In this document: one piece after another, positions 1 through 7,063 of the stretch
Position numbering within the stretch: the stretch's first letter is position 1
Layout of the letters: each line of letters starts with the position of its first letter
From: Bacteroidales bacterium
GTDB taxonomy: Bacteria > Bacteroidota > Bacteroidia > Bacteroidales > WCHB1-69
Reading direction: 5' to 3'
Length of the DNA stretch: 57,371 nt
Assembly (NCBI GenBank): GCA_016288655.1
Contig: JAEEKX010000011.1
Location: 1 to 57,371, forward strand
The notes under the pieces: model-generated
The model's database searches: none
What the model was told of the DNA's origin: nothing
Seen by the model: only the letters and a program-made list of their open reading frames with translations
Made by a program: the position numbers and the translations under genes

Positions 1-28
1 AAGTTAGCGGGTTCTGTGGGAGAACAAG

Positions 29-322
29 TTATCCGAAATACTCTATCAGACCCATGACTGTGGGTGGGATGAAGAAGAACTGGAAGGCGTATTGTAGGGC
101 AGTGACCACACGGTTGCCTGCCAATTCGGTGGCGCTTTTCACCCAAAACCAGCGTGGAGGCACTGTCTCTCCCCAGCCGAAAATGCCGATAAGCAGTCCA
201 ATAAAGGCACTCACACCACCAAGGATGAGTGATAATGTGTCGCCGCATTCCACAAGGTAGAAGCCACCGACAAACAGACAAAGTGGCGACAGCCATTGCC
301 AAATCCAAAGAAATATTGCCAT
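29..322 (-). CDS. small integral membrane protein, unknown function
   Basis: A 97-residue hydrophobic protein with about three predicted membrane segments (roughly residues 2-22, 29-50 and 72-94). The loop between the second and third is short and rich in Trp, Arg and Pro (GWGETVPPRWFW). No family is recognised. It starts one base after the stop of the upstream ion-channel gene, so the two are almost certainly cotranscribed. It may be an accessory subunit of the channel, but this is inferred only from its position. The gene ends 28 bases from the window edge, so whatever follows in the operon is not visible. Confidence 0.7.
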   Translation of the reverse strand: MAIFLWIWQWLSPLCLFVGGFYLVECGDTLSLILGGVSAFIGLLIGIFGWGETVPPRWFWVKSATELAGNRVVTALQYAFQFFFIPPTVMGLIEYFG

Positions 323-323
323 A

Positions 324-1106
324 TTAATTTTGTTTTTCAGATATCTTCTTCAGTTCGTCAATCTTCTTTTCCAACTCATCCAGCTTCTTCATCACATCGT
401 CGTTGTTGTCGCTCACCATGGCATCAACGAAGATGGAGTTGATGAACGACATGCCGATGATGCCGCCGAGGATAAGAAGGAACACGAAGTACAGCCGCAC
501 GAGCCCGCCGATAAGCGGTGAGGTGCCCGCGGCGATGGTGTCGGGGATGTCGTACCAGCCCTCCACGGTGCAGATGCGGAAAACGGAGTAGATGGATTCG
601 AGTGGGGTGGAGAAATACTGTGGGGCGATATCTTTGAAAAGACTGCAGTTGAGGAGCCCGAAAATGACGATGATGACAAAAAAGCAGAGGAGGATGGCAT
701 ACGACTCGCGCATGGCCATTTTAAAGGCCTTCACAATCTGCGTGAAATTGGGGAAGAAGTGCAGTACGCGGAAAAACCGAAGCACTCTCAACATTCTGAA
801 AATCAGCAGTATCGACAAATCCATCATGCCCGTAGGCAGAAACGCCTCCACCAGCGATGGCACCGACACGATGACCAAGATGCCGTCAAGCCGGTTCCAG
901 CCGGAGCGCCAGTACTCCTTCGCCCCCAGCTTGATGTGCTTGACAATCATCTCAATAAGGAAAATCAAGGTGCAGGCGATGTCCAGCCCCGTCAGTAGCG
1001 GTGTGCTTATACCGCTAATTTGCAGGTAGATGACCACCGCATTCAGCAGAATGACGGCCAGGATGATTTTTTCGTTCAGGAAGATTTTTTCAATAATGTT
1101 TTTCAT
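324..1106 (-). CDS. one-domain voltage-gated cation channel (Nav/Cav-like, Ion_trans family)
   Basis: A 260-residue six-TM channel subunit, the size of bacterial NaChBac-type channels, which work as homotetramers in the inner membrane. The S4 voltage sensor is clear near residues 103-114, with arginines every third position (RMLRVLRFFR). The pore loop carries the filter TVEGWYD near residues 181-187. Typical sodium channels have TLESW. The Gly after the Glu and the acidic residue after the Trp recall prokaryotic channels reported to prefer calcium, so the selectivity is open. The C-terminus after S6 (about 232-260) is a charged heptad-like helix (MKKLDELEKKIDELKK), like the tetramerising coiled coil of this family. 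A -7 box lies at 1185-1192 and the next gene follows after one base. Confidence 0.88.
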   Translation of the reverse strand: MKNIIEKIFLNEKIILAVILLNAVVIYLQISGISTPLLTGLDIACTLIFLIEMIVKHIKLGAKEYWRSGWNRLDGILVIVSVPSLVEAFLPTGMMDLSILLIFRMLRVLRFFRVLHFFPNFTQIVKAFKMAMRESYAILLCFFVIIVIFGLLNCSLFKDIAPQYFSTPLESIYSVFRICTVEGWYDIPDTIAAGTSPLIGGLVRLYFVFLLILGGIIGMSFINSIFVDAMVSDNNDDVMKKLDELEKKIDELKKISEKQN

Positions 1107-1184
1107 AAAAAGGGATGGATATGTGTTTTTGAATCGGCAAGATTTTGCGAACTCAAAATACGATTTATTGGTATTTTCAGTTTA

Positions 1185-1192
1185 CAAAGATA
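1185..1192 (-). promoter_or_regulatory. Bacteroidetes -7 box for the ion-channel gene
   Basis: TATCTTTG on the minus strand matches TAnnTTTG and lies about 80 bases upstream of the channel start. It gives the channel pair a promoter separate from the accessory operon upstream. The rest of the 1107-1386 gap holds only short inverted repeats (GCGTGT/ACACGC at 1266-1282, CCCCAC/GTGGGG near 1306-1336, TCGTGCC/GGCACGA at 1348-1364). They may end transcription of the operon coming from the right, although no T-run follows them. Confidence 0.55.
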
Positions 1193-1386
1193 CGTAAATT
1201 CCCAAATCCTCATGTTTTATTTTTTTTGCCTACTTTCTTCAGGTCTTTCGGCTGGCTCCATTGTTGCGTGTCTCCAACACGCATGTGATGCCGTGAGTTC
1301 TCCATTCCCCACACTCTGCACTTCGTTGGAGTGGGGTTACTGGAATTTCGTGCCCTTGGCACGAGGAAGAATTTGTTCAGTTTCTT

Positions 1387-1647
1387 TTACTTCTTCTTGG
1401 CGCGCTCCCTTTCGCGGGCAAGGTTGGCTTTGGCACTCTCAATCTCGCGTTTCAGGCTTTCGATGCGGCGGTCGTGACTGGCCGCGTGGTCAATTTTCGA
1501 CTTGCGGTAGCTGGCCTTGCTGCTCGGTGTGGAGGCCCTCTTCACGAGGTCGGCATAATGGGCGTTGTCTTTTTTCTTGGCTTCGCGCTCTTTGGTCATC
1601 TGCGCCCGTAAATCAATCAGGCGTTTGCGGTAATATTCTACGCTCAT
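1387..1647 (-). CDS. small basic coiled-coil protein, unknown function
   Basis: An 86-residue, highly charged protein (many Lys, Arg and Glu) predicted to be almost entirely helical. Two heptad-like stretches (about 4-30 and 58-86) flank a short Ser/Thr/Pro linker (STPSSK). It has no signal peptide or membrane segment, so it should be cytoplasmic. I do not recognise a family. It is the last gene of the accessory operon that runs leftward from 7.9 kb, about 80 bases after its neighbour. Its basic character parallels the Lys-rich protein two genes upstream, and nucleic-acid binding is possible but only inferred. Confidence 0.65.
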   Translation of the reverse strand: MSVEYYRKRLIDLRAQMTKEREAKKKDNAHYADLVKRASTPSSKASYRKSKIDHAASHDRRIESLKREIESAKANLARERERAKKK

Positions 1648-1724
1648 AATTTTCTAATAATGGAATAATAAAAAGACGGTGATGATTGCTTTCACTATCA
1701 CCACCGCCATTGATTCATAATCTT

Positions 1725-2036
1725 TTACTTTCCAGCGGCCACGAGGGTGATGCTGTTGTCGGCCAGCTTGCTGTTGTCTTTGTTGGCCACTTGCACGCCG
1801 ATGCCGTACATGTCTTTGATCTTGTCTTCGAAGTTGCCCACGCGGAGGTTGCCGCCCACGGTGAGTTCACCGCCCTTTGCGCCTTCAGCACGGATGCTGG
1901 CCAGGGTGGCGTTGTCGTCTGCAAACTGCTTGCAAGCCGGAGTGGTGTAGACGCGCAACGTGGCGCCGAAACATTTGTTGAAATTGTCTTTCAGACTCTT
2001 GACCTTCATGCGGCCGTCTAATTTGAATTCTGCCAT
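1725..2036 (-). CDS. paralogous small-protein family, copy 1 of 3 (unknown function)
   Basis: A 103-residue cytoplasmic protein. Its order of elements is shared with the proteins at 3750-4097 and 7061-7423. All have a short N-terminal basic strand (MKVKSLKDNF here), then an F-x-x-x-F-x-x-TLRVY-like strand (CFGATLRVY), a variable middle, a VG-x-(F/A)-E-(K/D) motif (VGNFEDKI), a (N/M)(F/Y)G(I/L/V)xVQ(V/I) strand (MYGIGVQV), and a final strand plus Gly-rich tail. This is therefore a small alpha/beta domain present three times in one operon. The function is not known. The copies are diverged, so they may have different partners and are not simple dosage repeats. Confidence 0.75.
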   Translation of the reverse strand: MAEFKLDGRMKVKSLKDNFNKCFGATLRVYTTPACKQFADDNATLASIRAEGAKGGELTVGGNLRVGNFEDKIKDMYGIGVQVANKDNSKLADNSITLVAAGK

Positions 2037-2068
2037 AATTTGTTGTTTTTTTTAAGGTTTATGAATAA

Positions 2069-2338
2069 TTATTTGAAAAGTTTCTTGATTCTGTTTTTCA
2101 GACTCTTCTGAGCTTTGCGGGCTTTGGCCATGCGTGCTGCGGCTTCTTTTCCCTCTTTAGTTCGCTGGTCAAGTCGTCCGTCGGCGCGGCGTTTGGCCGT
2201 AGTGGTGCTTTTCTTCACTACAGGCTTCTTGGCGGCCTTTTTTTGTGCCTCACGTGCTTTTTTGGCACGCTCCACCAACTCTTTGTATTCTTTGGTGCGT
2301 TTATCTACTTTGCCGGATGCTGTTTTTTGTAATGCCAT
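2069..2338 (-). CDS. Lys-rich two-repeat small protein
   Basis: An 89-residue, extremely basic protein. The start is placed at the ATG of MALQKTASGK; an in-frame ATG ten codons upstream gives an unlikely extension. It contains two copies of a repeat of about 25 residues, G(K/R)(V/L)D(K/Q)RTKE-x-KE followed by a helix rich in Ala, Lys and Arg, at about residues 9-35 and 53-78. They are joined by a KKPVVKKSTTTAKRR linker that resembles histone H1 or HU tails. DNA or RNA binding is likely from composition but not proven. It sits between the TerB-like gene and paralog copy 1, and all spacings are short. Confidence 0.65.
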   Translation of the reverse strand: MALQKTASGKVDKRTKEYKELVERAKKAREAQKKAAKKPVVKKSTTTAKRRADGRLDQRTKEGKEAAARMAKARKAQKSLKNRIKKLFK

Positions 2339-2357
2339 GATATGTATTATTTTACTG

Positions 2358-2762
2358 TTATTGCTCAATAATTAAATCTTCTTCTTCCTCCACAAATTCA
2401 TCGAGGAGGGCGCTGGCGGCCTCTTCTTCCACGCCGAGGATGTCGGCAAAGGCAAAGAAGTTGTCCACCTCGTCTTGTGCGAGGAAAGCGTCGGCGCACA
2501 TCATTTGCAGACAAAGGGAGAGGATGCCCTCTTTTTCTCCGGCATCTACCTTTTTGGCGGCGCCTTCCAGAAGGTTGGCGAGCTCATCTTCGTTCATCTT
2601 TTCAGTGGTCTTAATCTCTTTCTCGAGGTTTTCGGCAAGTTTGGGCAGTTCCATCTCTTCGGCCAAATCGCCCACAAATTCTTTCTCAAACTCATCGTAT
2701 TCACCATCGGCCCAAACGGCGGCGGCTAAAAACGAGGATAAGGTTTTAATGTCAGTTTTCAT
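2358..2762 (-). CDS. TerB-like acidic helical protein
   Basis: A 134-residue, strongly acidic, all-helical protein. The start is set at MKTDIKTLSS; the longer reading would overlap the upstream gene. The hallmark WADGEYDEFEKEFV near residues 16-29 is the TerB-type ADGE-x-(D/E)xxE loop, where acidic residues at helix ends are thought to bind metal in tellurite-resistance TerB. A second acidic loop (ADAFLAQDEVDNFF) lies near 90-103, as expected for the two-fold TerB fold. The tail is poly-Glu. TerB-family proteins are cytoplasmic and act with membrane partners in stress and phage-related systems. Here the likely partner is the membrane-anchored OmpA-domain protein just upstream. Confidence 0.72.
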   Translation of the reverse strand: MKTDIKTLSSFLAAAVWADGEYDEFEKEFVGDLAEEMELPKLAENLEKEIKTTEKMNEDELANLLEGAAKKVDAGEKEGILSLCLQMMCADAFLAQDEVDNFFAFADILGVEEEAASALLDEFVEEEEDLIIEQ

Positions 2763-2781
2763 GTTTTTAAGTATTTGGTGA

Positions 2782-3708
2782 TTATTTAATGATTTCAAAC
2801 TCGGTGCGGCGGTTCTCGGGTGCCATCGGGTCGGCGGTGTTCTTCAGCTTGCTGCTGCCGAAGCCTGTGGCCACCAGACGACTGGCATCAACGCCTTCGT
2901 TATTGACGAGGAATTCAACGGCGGCCTGTGCGCGCTGCTCGCTCAGCTTCTGGTTGAAGTCGGCATCGCCTTCGGCGCTGGTGTGTCCTTCAATACGGAG
3001 CTTGATTTCAGGGTGTTTCTCCATCACCTTGGCGAGGTCGTGCAGCACGAATTTGGCGGCCTCGGGCAGGTCGGCCTTGCCGGCTTCGAACTCTGCGGCA
3101 TTGAAGTTCTCCTCAATCTTTTCGATTTCCTGCACATATACGGTATCGTGCTGAATAATAGTGGTCACTACCTCTTTGGTCTGCACTTCAGGTGCCTTGT
3201 TGCAGCTGCGTGCGAGCAGAATAGCGAGCACTGCGATAGCGACGATGGCGCAGAGCAGGATCCACAGCCATGCCTTTGATTTCTTGGGCTTTTCGGGCGC
3301 GGGCGGCACATAGCCGTTGAGGTATTCGAGTCGGAATGAGCCTTTCTTGCCGACCCCTTTTTCTGCTTCCTCGAACTTTGCAACCTCGATGCCATACTGA
3401 GCAGCGTGGCTTACCAGGCGGTCGAAACTGGGTTTGGTCCACATGCTTACCACTGCCACCTTGGTGCCGTCGCCCATCGTGAGCAGCTCGTCCTCCTTCT
3501 GGAAGAAGCCGTTCCAGTTGGCGTCGGTGCCCTTTTCGCCGGCCTTCACGAAGTTGATTTTCACTCCGCTGTCGGGGTTCAACTCATTGGGGAATGCCTT
3601 TTGAAGGTCTTCCATCGTGGCCTGGGGATACATCACCATATAGGCGTGCATGATGCCCAGTGCCGTGCGGTTTTGCGCCTTGCCATAGACGCGTACTTTG
3701 TTTACCAT
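2782..3708 (-). CDS. inner-membrane-anchored OmpA-domain protein with cytoplasmic N-domain
   Basis: A 308-residue protein with no N-terminal signal peptide. Residues 1-135 form a soluble domain of unknown family. A Pro/Lys segment (PPAPEKPKKSK, about 135-145) precedes a single membrane helix at about 146-168. The rest (about 195-308) is a peptidoglycan-binding OmpA C-terminal domain with the usual EGHTSAEGD, NQKLSEQRAQA and ENRRTEFEI motifs. The positively charged flank before the helix and the missing signal peptide predict N-in/C-out topology: the unknown domain in the cytoplasm and the OmpA domain holding the wall. This differs from an outer-membrane OmpA and suits a signal or force relay across the inner membrane. 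The TerB-like gene follows after about 20 bases. Confidence 0.8.
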   Translation of the reverse strand: MVNKVRVYGKAQNRTALGIMHAYMVMYPQATMEDLQKAFPNELNPDSGVKINFVKAGEKGTDANWNGFFQKEDELLTMGDGTKVAVVSMWTKPSFDRLVSHAAQYGIEVAKFEEAEKGVGKKGSFRLEYLNGYVPPAPEKPKKSKAWLWILLCAIVAIAVLAILLARSCNKAPEVQTKEVVTTIIQHDTVYVQEIEKIEENFNAAEFEAGKADLPEAAKFVLHDLAKVMEKHPEIKLRIEGHTSAEGDADFNQKLSEQRAQAAVEFLVNNEGVDASRLVATGFGSSKLKNTADPMAPENRRTEFEIIK

Positions 3709-3715
3709 GATTATC

Positions 3716-3742
3716 TAATTTACAATTAACAATGTACAATTG
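3716..3742. repeat. short AT-rich direct repeat in an intergenic gap
   Basis: The 41-base gap between the OmpA-domain gene and paralog copy 2 carries near-repeats of (T)ACAATT (TTTACAATT, TTAACAATG, TGTACAATTG). This low-complexity type is common between Bacteroidetes genes. It could be a slippage product; no function is claimed. Confidence 0.35.
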
Positions 3743-3749
3743 GAGGTGA

Positions 3750-4097
3750 TTATTTTGCGTATTTGGCTTTGAGGGCTTCCATGTCAGCCTTTTTGGCATT
3801 CTTGGGGATTTCGGGCAACTTAGCGAGGGTCATCTCGTCGAGGGCAAGCACCCAGTCGTCGGCGGAGGCCACTTGGACTTTCAGACCGAAGTTGGTCATC
3901 ATGTCCTTTTCGAAGCCGCCGACGGTCTTGCTGCCGCGGCACTCGTAGCTGCCAGTTTTGGTGGCGATTTCGCTCACTTTTTCGCTGCCGGTGAGGCGTT
4001 TTTGTCCTTGGTACACGCGGAGGGTGCCACCGAATTCTTCTTTGAAGCGCTCGCAGAGCGTTGACACCAACAGGCGTCCGTCAACTTTAATTTCCAT
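3750..4097 (-). CDS. paralogous small-protein family, copy 2 of 3 (unknown function)
   Basis: A 115-residue protein aligning along its length with the products at 1725-2036 and 7061-7423. The shared marks here are EIKVDGRLLVSTL at the N-terminus, FGGTLRVYQG near residue 23, VGGFEKDM near 59, FGLKVQVAS near 70 and DEMTLAKL near 85. The C-terminal 25 residues (IPKNAKKADMEALKAKYAK) are an added basic helix not present in the other copies. It has no signal peptide. It sits directly upstream of the OmpA-domain gene, so physical or functional coupling to that protein's cytoplasmic domain is a reasonable guess only. Confidence 0.75.
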   Translation of the reverse strand: MEIKVDGRLLVSTLCERFKEEFGGTLRVYQGQKRLTGSEKVSEIATKTGSYECRGSKTVGGFEKDMMTNFGLKVQVASADDWVLALDEMTLAKLPEIPKNAKKADMEALKAKYAK

Positions 4098-4149
4098 AGT
4101 GATTGTTTTTGATTATTAAATTAATATTTTGATTTGCAATATTTTATGA

Positions 4150-5367
4150 TTACTTGTTGATGAAGTCCACGAGTTTGCTGCCGAGTTGCTGGGTGTTCCA
4201 TTTTGGATCGACTTTGAACCCCACCTTTTCAGAAATTTCGCGCAGGGCCGCTTTGGTGTTGTCGCATGCTTTGCCACCCTTGTTCACGACAACCTTGTTG
4301 TCGGCTGTAATGCCAATGGTGTAGCCGCCGGAAACGGCTGATTTCTTGAAGTCTCCAGAAACCTTTGCTGCTGGTTTTGGTTCGGCCTTGGTGGCGGATG
4401 CAGTTTTGGCGGGTTTCGGTTCTGGTTTGGACGCAGATGCAGTTTTGGCGGGTTTTGGTTCGGCCTTAGGTTTTGCAGGCTCCGATTTCGCTTTTCCGTT
4501 TTTCTGCTGAGCCTCGTAGATGCGTGCATCCAGCAGCATCTCGAACTCGTCCACATCGCCACCTGCTTCCTTCACCTTCTTAACAAGAATGGAACGCTCT
4601 TTGTCGGTAACCACACCGTCGACCAGTGCCGCTTTGATAAGCTTCTCAATGTCGATTGTGGCACCTTGTGCGGGTGTTGATTCTTTCTTTTGCTCGGCTG
4701 ATGCTGCTTTCTTGGCTCCATTCTTGCCAAGATAGTTGATTTTCACCCCAGAGGGGAAGGCTTCGGGATGGATGAGAATAGCACCCTCTTCATTGAGTAT
4801 ATTCACGACTTTAAGCTTATAATTAAATGCAGCTTCGTCAATTGACTTCACCGACGATGGAATTGTTATCTCCTCTAACCGGCACCCAGAAAAAGCTTCT
4901 TTTTCTATTACACTAATTCCTTCATGCAGTTCGATGTGCTCTAACCCTGTTTCTTTGAAACACCTCCACGGTATTTTGGTGATGGATTTAGGGAGATGTA
5001 CTTCTTTCAAAGATCCACAATGGTAGAAAGCACATGGGTAGAGTTCCTTTACGGAATCAGGAATGATTACCGACGTTGGACCATCTATGAAATATGGATC
5101 TCCACCATATGTTTGACTTGTAAATGGACTGCAAATTTTTTTCTCCCCAGTTTTTCTATAGTACCCGGGGGTTCCAAGTTTATTTATCCATCTATGTACA
5201 TCAACTTCTCGATTTTGTATACTAGTAACTAAATAGGATTTACCGTTATATTCCACCTGCGAAGGAATGAAAAATTTGCCTTTAACATTCTGAGCATCAT
5301 ATAGACCAACAGTCTTTCCATCTCCATTTATTACATAAGTACATCCAAAATAATCAAACGTTGTCAT
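4150..5367 (-). CDS. cytoplasmic BspA-type LRR / TerB-like / C-terminal repeat-domain fusion
   Basis: A 405-residue mosaic protein. Residues about 95-205 are BspA/LRR_5-type leucine-rich repeats (VIIPDSVKELYPCAF, IELHEGISVIEKEAF, ITIPSSVKSIDEAAF). Residues about 237-290 look like a short TerB-like helical unit (ALVDGVVTDKERSILVKKV). A linker with three PKPAKTASA-type repeats follows. The last 70 residues carry the domain ending in WNTQQLGSKLVDFI, found twice in the protein at 5914-6294. BspA-like LRRs are usually secreted, yet this protein starts MTTFDYFGCTYVI without a signal peptide, so it is probably cytoplasmic. The LRR half is AT-rich and the C-terminal half GC-rich, which suggests assembly from parts of different origin. 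Confidence 0.75.
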   Translation of the reverse strand: MTTFDYFGCTYVINGDGKTVGLYDAQNVKGKFFIPSQVEYNGKSYLVTSIQNREVDVHRWINKLGTPGYYRKTGEKKICSPFTSQTYGGDPYFIDGPTSVIIPDSVKELYPCAFYHCGSLKEVHLPKSITKIPWRCFKETGLEHIELHEGISVIEKEAFSGCRLEEITIPSSVKSIDEAAFNYKLKVVNILNEEGAILIHPEAFPSGVKINYLGKNGAKKAASAEQKKESTPAQGATIDIEKLIKAALVDGVVTDKERSILVKKVKEAGGDVDEFEMLLDARIYEAQQKNGKAKSEPAKPKAEPKPAKTASASKPEPKPAKTASATKAEPKPAAKVSGDFKKSAVSGGYTIGITADNKVVVNKGGKACDNTKAALREISEKVGFKVDPKWNTQQLGSKLVDFINK

Positions 5368-5393
5368 AGTTATTTGTTTTTAGTTTTTTATCA

Positions 5394-5882
5394 TTAAATC
5401 ATACAAGAAAACACCAGCATATTGCCGACTATTTCTTGGCAATAGTTATCATTTCCTAACGCAGAAATGATTTTATCAATATGTTTCTTATAATCATCTT
5501 TGTCTGTGTGTATCGGAAACAAGACAAATGCGACAACACCTTTTTTTATTTTTAGTGTCCGCAATTTATGAATATCGTCTATTATGCTTTGAACATTTTT
5601 AGTTATAGGTCTTGTTTTATCAACAACACCAGAAAGTTTGAAATTGGTGTTTGGCGTTTTTAATTCAATATATGTTTCATTGGCATAGATATCAACATGT
5701 TTCCCATCAAGCGGATACTCAATTTCCGTGTCATCGAATCTCTTTTTCAAGCGCAACGACAATACAGCCTGGAGATACCTCTCAAACTTGGCCCGCTGTG
5801 GTATATGAATCGCCAATATGGGCTCATTCCAAGTCGAATCATTTAAGATGGACACCATTTCATCAAAAACTATTTTGTACAT
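5394..5882 (-). CDS. PD-(D/E)XK nuclease-like protein, short form
   Basis: A 162-residue protein with a likely PD-(D/E)XK active site. Asp64 in GKHVDIYAN is followed by a turn and the strand YIELKTPN with Glu73 and Lys75, giving the D-(x)n-ExK pattern of restriction-like nucleases. An N-terminal helix with Glu34 (AKFERYLQAVLSLRL) could supply the fourth acidic residue. The rest matches the alpha/beta core (VVAFVLFPIH strand). It has no signal peptide. The gene is clearly AT-rich compared with its neighbours, a sign of transfer. A degraded nuclease acting as a structural module is an alternative, but the catalytic triad appears intact. Confidence 0.65.
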   Translation of the reverse strand: MYKIVFDEMVSILNDSTWNEPILAIHIPQRAKFERYLQAVLSLRLKKRFDDTEIEYPLDGKHVDIYANETYIELKTPNTNFKLSGVVDKTRPITKNVQSIIDDIHKLRTLKIKKGVVAFVLFPIHTDKDDYKKHIDKIISALGNDNYCQEIVGNMLVFSCMI

Positions 5883-5913
5883 AGGCTAATAGTTTGATTT
5901 CAATACTTTATGC

Positions 5914-6294
5914 TTATTTTTCGAGGAAGTCAATAAGTTTGCTGCCGAACTGTTGGGTGTTCCAATTCGGATCGACTTCGAAGCCCACCTTTTCAGAAAT
6001 TTCGCGAAGGGCGGCTTTGGTGTTGTCGTAGGTGCGGTAAATCTCAATGCTGCCGCTGTCTTGTACGCGGATATGGTAGCCTCCTACCGTGGCTTGTTTG
6101 CCGTCGCCGAACTCCTTGCAGATCTTGCTCCCGAACTGACGGGTATTCCAGTTGGCATCGAACGGAAAGTTCTTCTCTTCGGCCACCTCGCGAAGGGCGC
6201 CTTTTGCGTTGTCGTAAATGCGGTAAACCACAATGCTCCCGCTCTCTTCCCTTTGGATGATGTATTCACCCGATATTGCTGATTTTGCTGCCAT
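5914..6294 (-). CDS. tandem two-domain protein sharing the fusion protein's C-terminal domain
   Basis: A 126-residue protein made of two copies (about 1-62 and 63-126) of one domain: a beta hairpin (GEYIIQREESGSIVVYRIY / GGYHIRVQDSGSIEIYRTY), DN(A/T)KxALRE(V/I), a helix, a DxxWNT(R/Q)QFGSK motif and a short helix. The same domain ends the LRR fusion protein. At DNA level, 5930-6020 and 4155-4260 are almost identical across the ISEKVGF to NTQQ part, which points to recent duplication or gene conversion. The function is unknown; the shared domain suggests both proteins bind the same partner. No signal peptide is visible. Confidence 0.72.
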   Translation of the reverse strand: MAAKSAISGEYIIQREESGSIVVYRIYDNAKGALREVAEEKNFPFDANWNTRQFGSKICKEFGDGKQATVGGYHIRVQDSGSIEIYRTYDNTKAALREISEKVGFEVDPNWNTQQFGSKLIDFLEK

Positions 6295-6331
6295 AGTTTT
6301 TTGTTGGTATTGAAATTTTGAATTGTATGTT

Positions 6332-7003
6332 TTAAATCTCTACTATGCAATAATGGAAATCCACGCCCTCGTAGGCATTGTGGTTCCATTTAATTGTGTA
6401 TTCTTTTTCGAGGTCGAAGTCAGGATGAGTTTTAGCGCAAGTGCTTTCTGGCTGTTGCCAATGTCTGGTCGTACCGTGGAGTCCTTCTTCCATGCTAAAC
6501 AAATAGTTGTTTGAGGTCTTGCGGGTGGCATTAAGATACTGACTGTCGTTGGTGACGAATACGGCTAATCCGCTTTTCACAGCGGCAAAACGATTGCGCA
6601 CTAGTTCTACTCTGCGCACATCTTTCCAGAAGTCGTACATGCCAAGATCTTGTGCCCCTTGGTTCTTTAAAACATCAATTTGGCGTTCTAAATGCTCTTT
6701 GAAACGCGTGAGTTGTTGGCTGTGTTTTTTTGTCTTGTACTTCAGTTCCACAGGTAAAAATTCATCACCCTTGCACAGAAGAATATCCAGCTTTAGTTCG
6801 TTTTTCCAAATGTAGTTGTCAAGCTCTTCGAAGGGAACATAGTATTCTACATCCACATCATTGTAATGCCCGGTGCTGATAAGGTGCAGTGCGAGGTGCA
6901 TCTGCAAGTCGCGCTCGTTGAACAGCAGTTCCCCGTTTTTGCGGTCGAGATATTGCTGTATATCAGCTTTAGCTTGTTCTACTAGTGTCATAGCTGTTTT
7001 CAT
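6332..7003 (-). CDS. PD-(D/E)XK nuclease-like protein
   Basis: A 223-residue protein. The start is set at the ATG giving MKTAMTLVEQ; an upstream TTG reading would run into a tandem repeat. The nuclease core is visible: a helix with Glu30 (FNERDLQMHLALHLI), then KLDILLCKG with Asp73, and the strand EFLPVELKYK with Glu86 and Lys88, giving the D-(x)n-ExK pattern. After it comes a helix (HSQQLTRFKEHLERQIDVL) typical of this superfamily, where a Gln often assists. The last 60 residues are rich in His, Trp and Tyr and unassigned. It belongs to the accessory operon, next to paralog copy 3. Its target is unknown: it may cut DNA, or bind without cutting. Confidence 0.7.
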   Translation of the reverse strand: MKTAMTLVEQAKADIQQYLDRKNGELLFNERDLQMHLALHLISTGHYNDVDVEYYVPFEELDNYIWKNELKLDILLCKGDEFLPVELKYKTKKHSQQLTRFKEHLERQIDVLKNQGAQDLGMYDFWKDVRRVELVRNRFAAVKSGLAVFVTNDSQYLNATRKTSNNYLFSMEEGLHGTTRHWQQPESTCAKTHPDFDLEKEYTIKWNHNAYEGVDFHYCIVEI

Positions 7004-7030
7004 TTCTTCCCAGTCTAGTTTTCGACTTTT

Positions 7031-7063
7031 AACTTTCAATTCTCAACTTTCAACTCTCAACTA
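7031..7063. repeat. 14-bp tandem repeat before the nuclease-like gene
   Basis: AACTTTCAATTCTC and AACTTTCAACTCTC stand head to tail (7031-7058), followed by a partial third unit. They occupy the gap between two operon genes. Low-complexity repeats of this kind are frequent between Bacteroidetes genes. The repeat makes an upstream TTG start for the next gene unlikely. Confidence 0.6.

Noticed and set aside
1348-1364. TCGTGCC/GGCACGA inverted repeat containing TGGCACGA, thought of as a sigma-54 element
   Set aside because: TGGCACG is not followed by TTGC at the right distance on either strand; only the hairpin remains, and it lacks a T-run.
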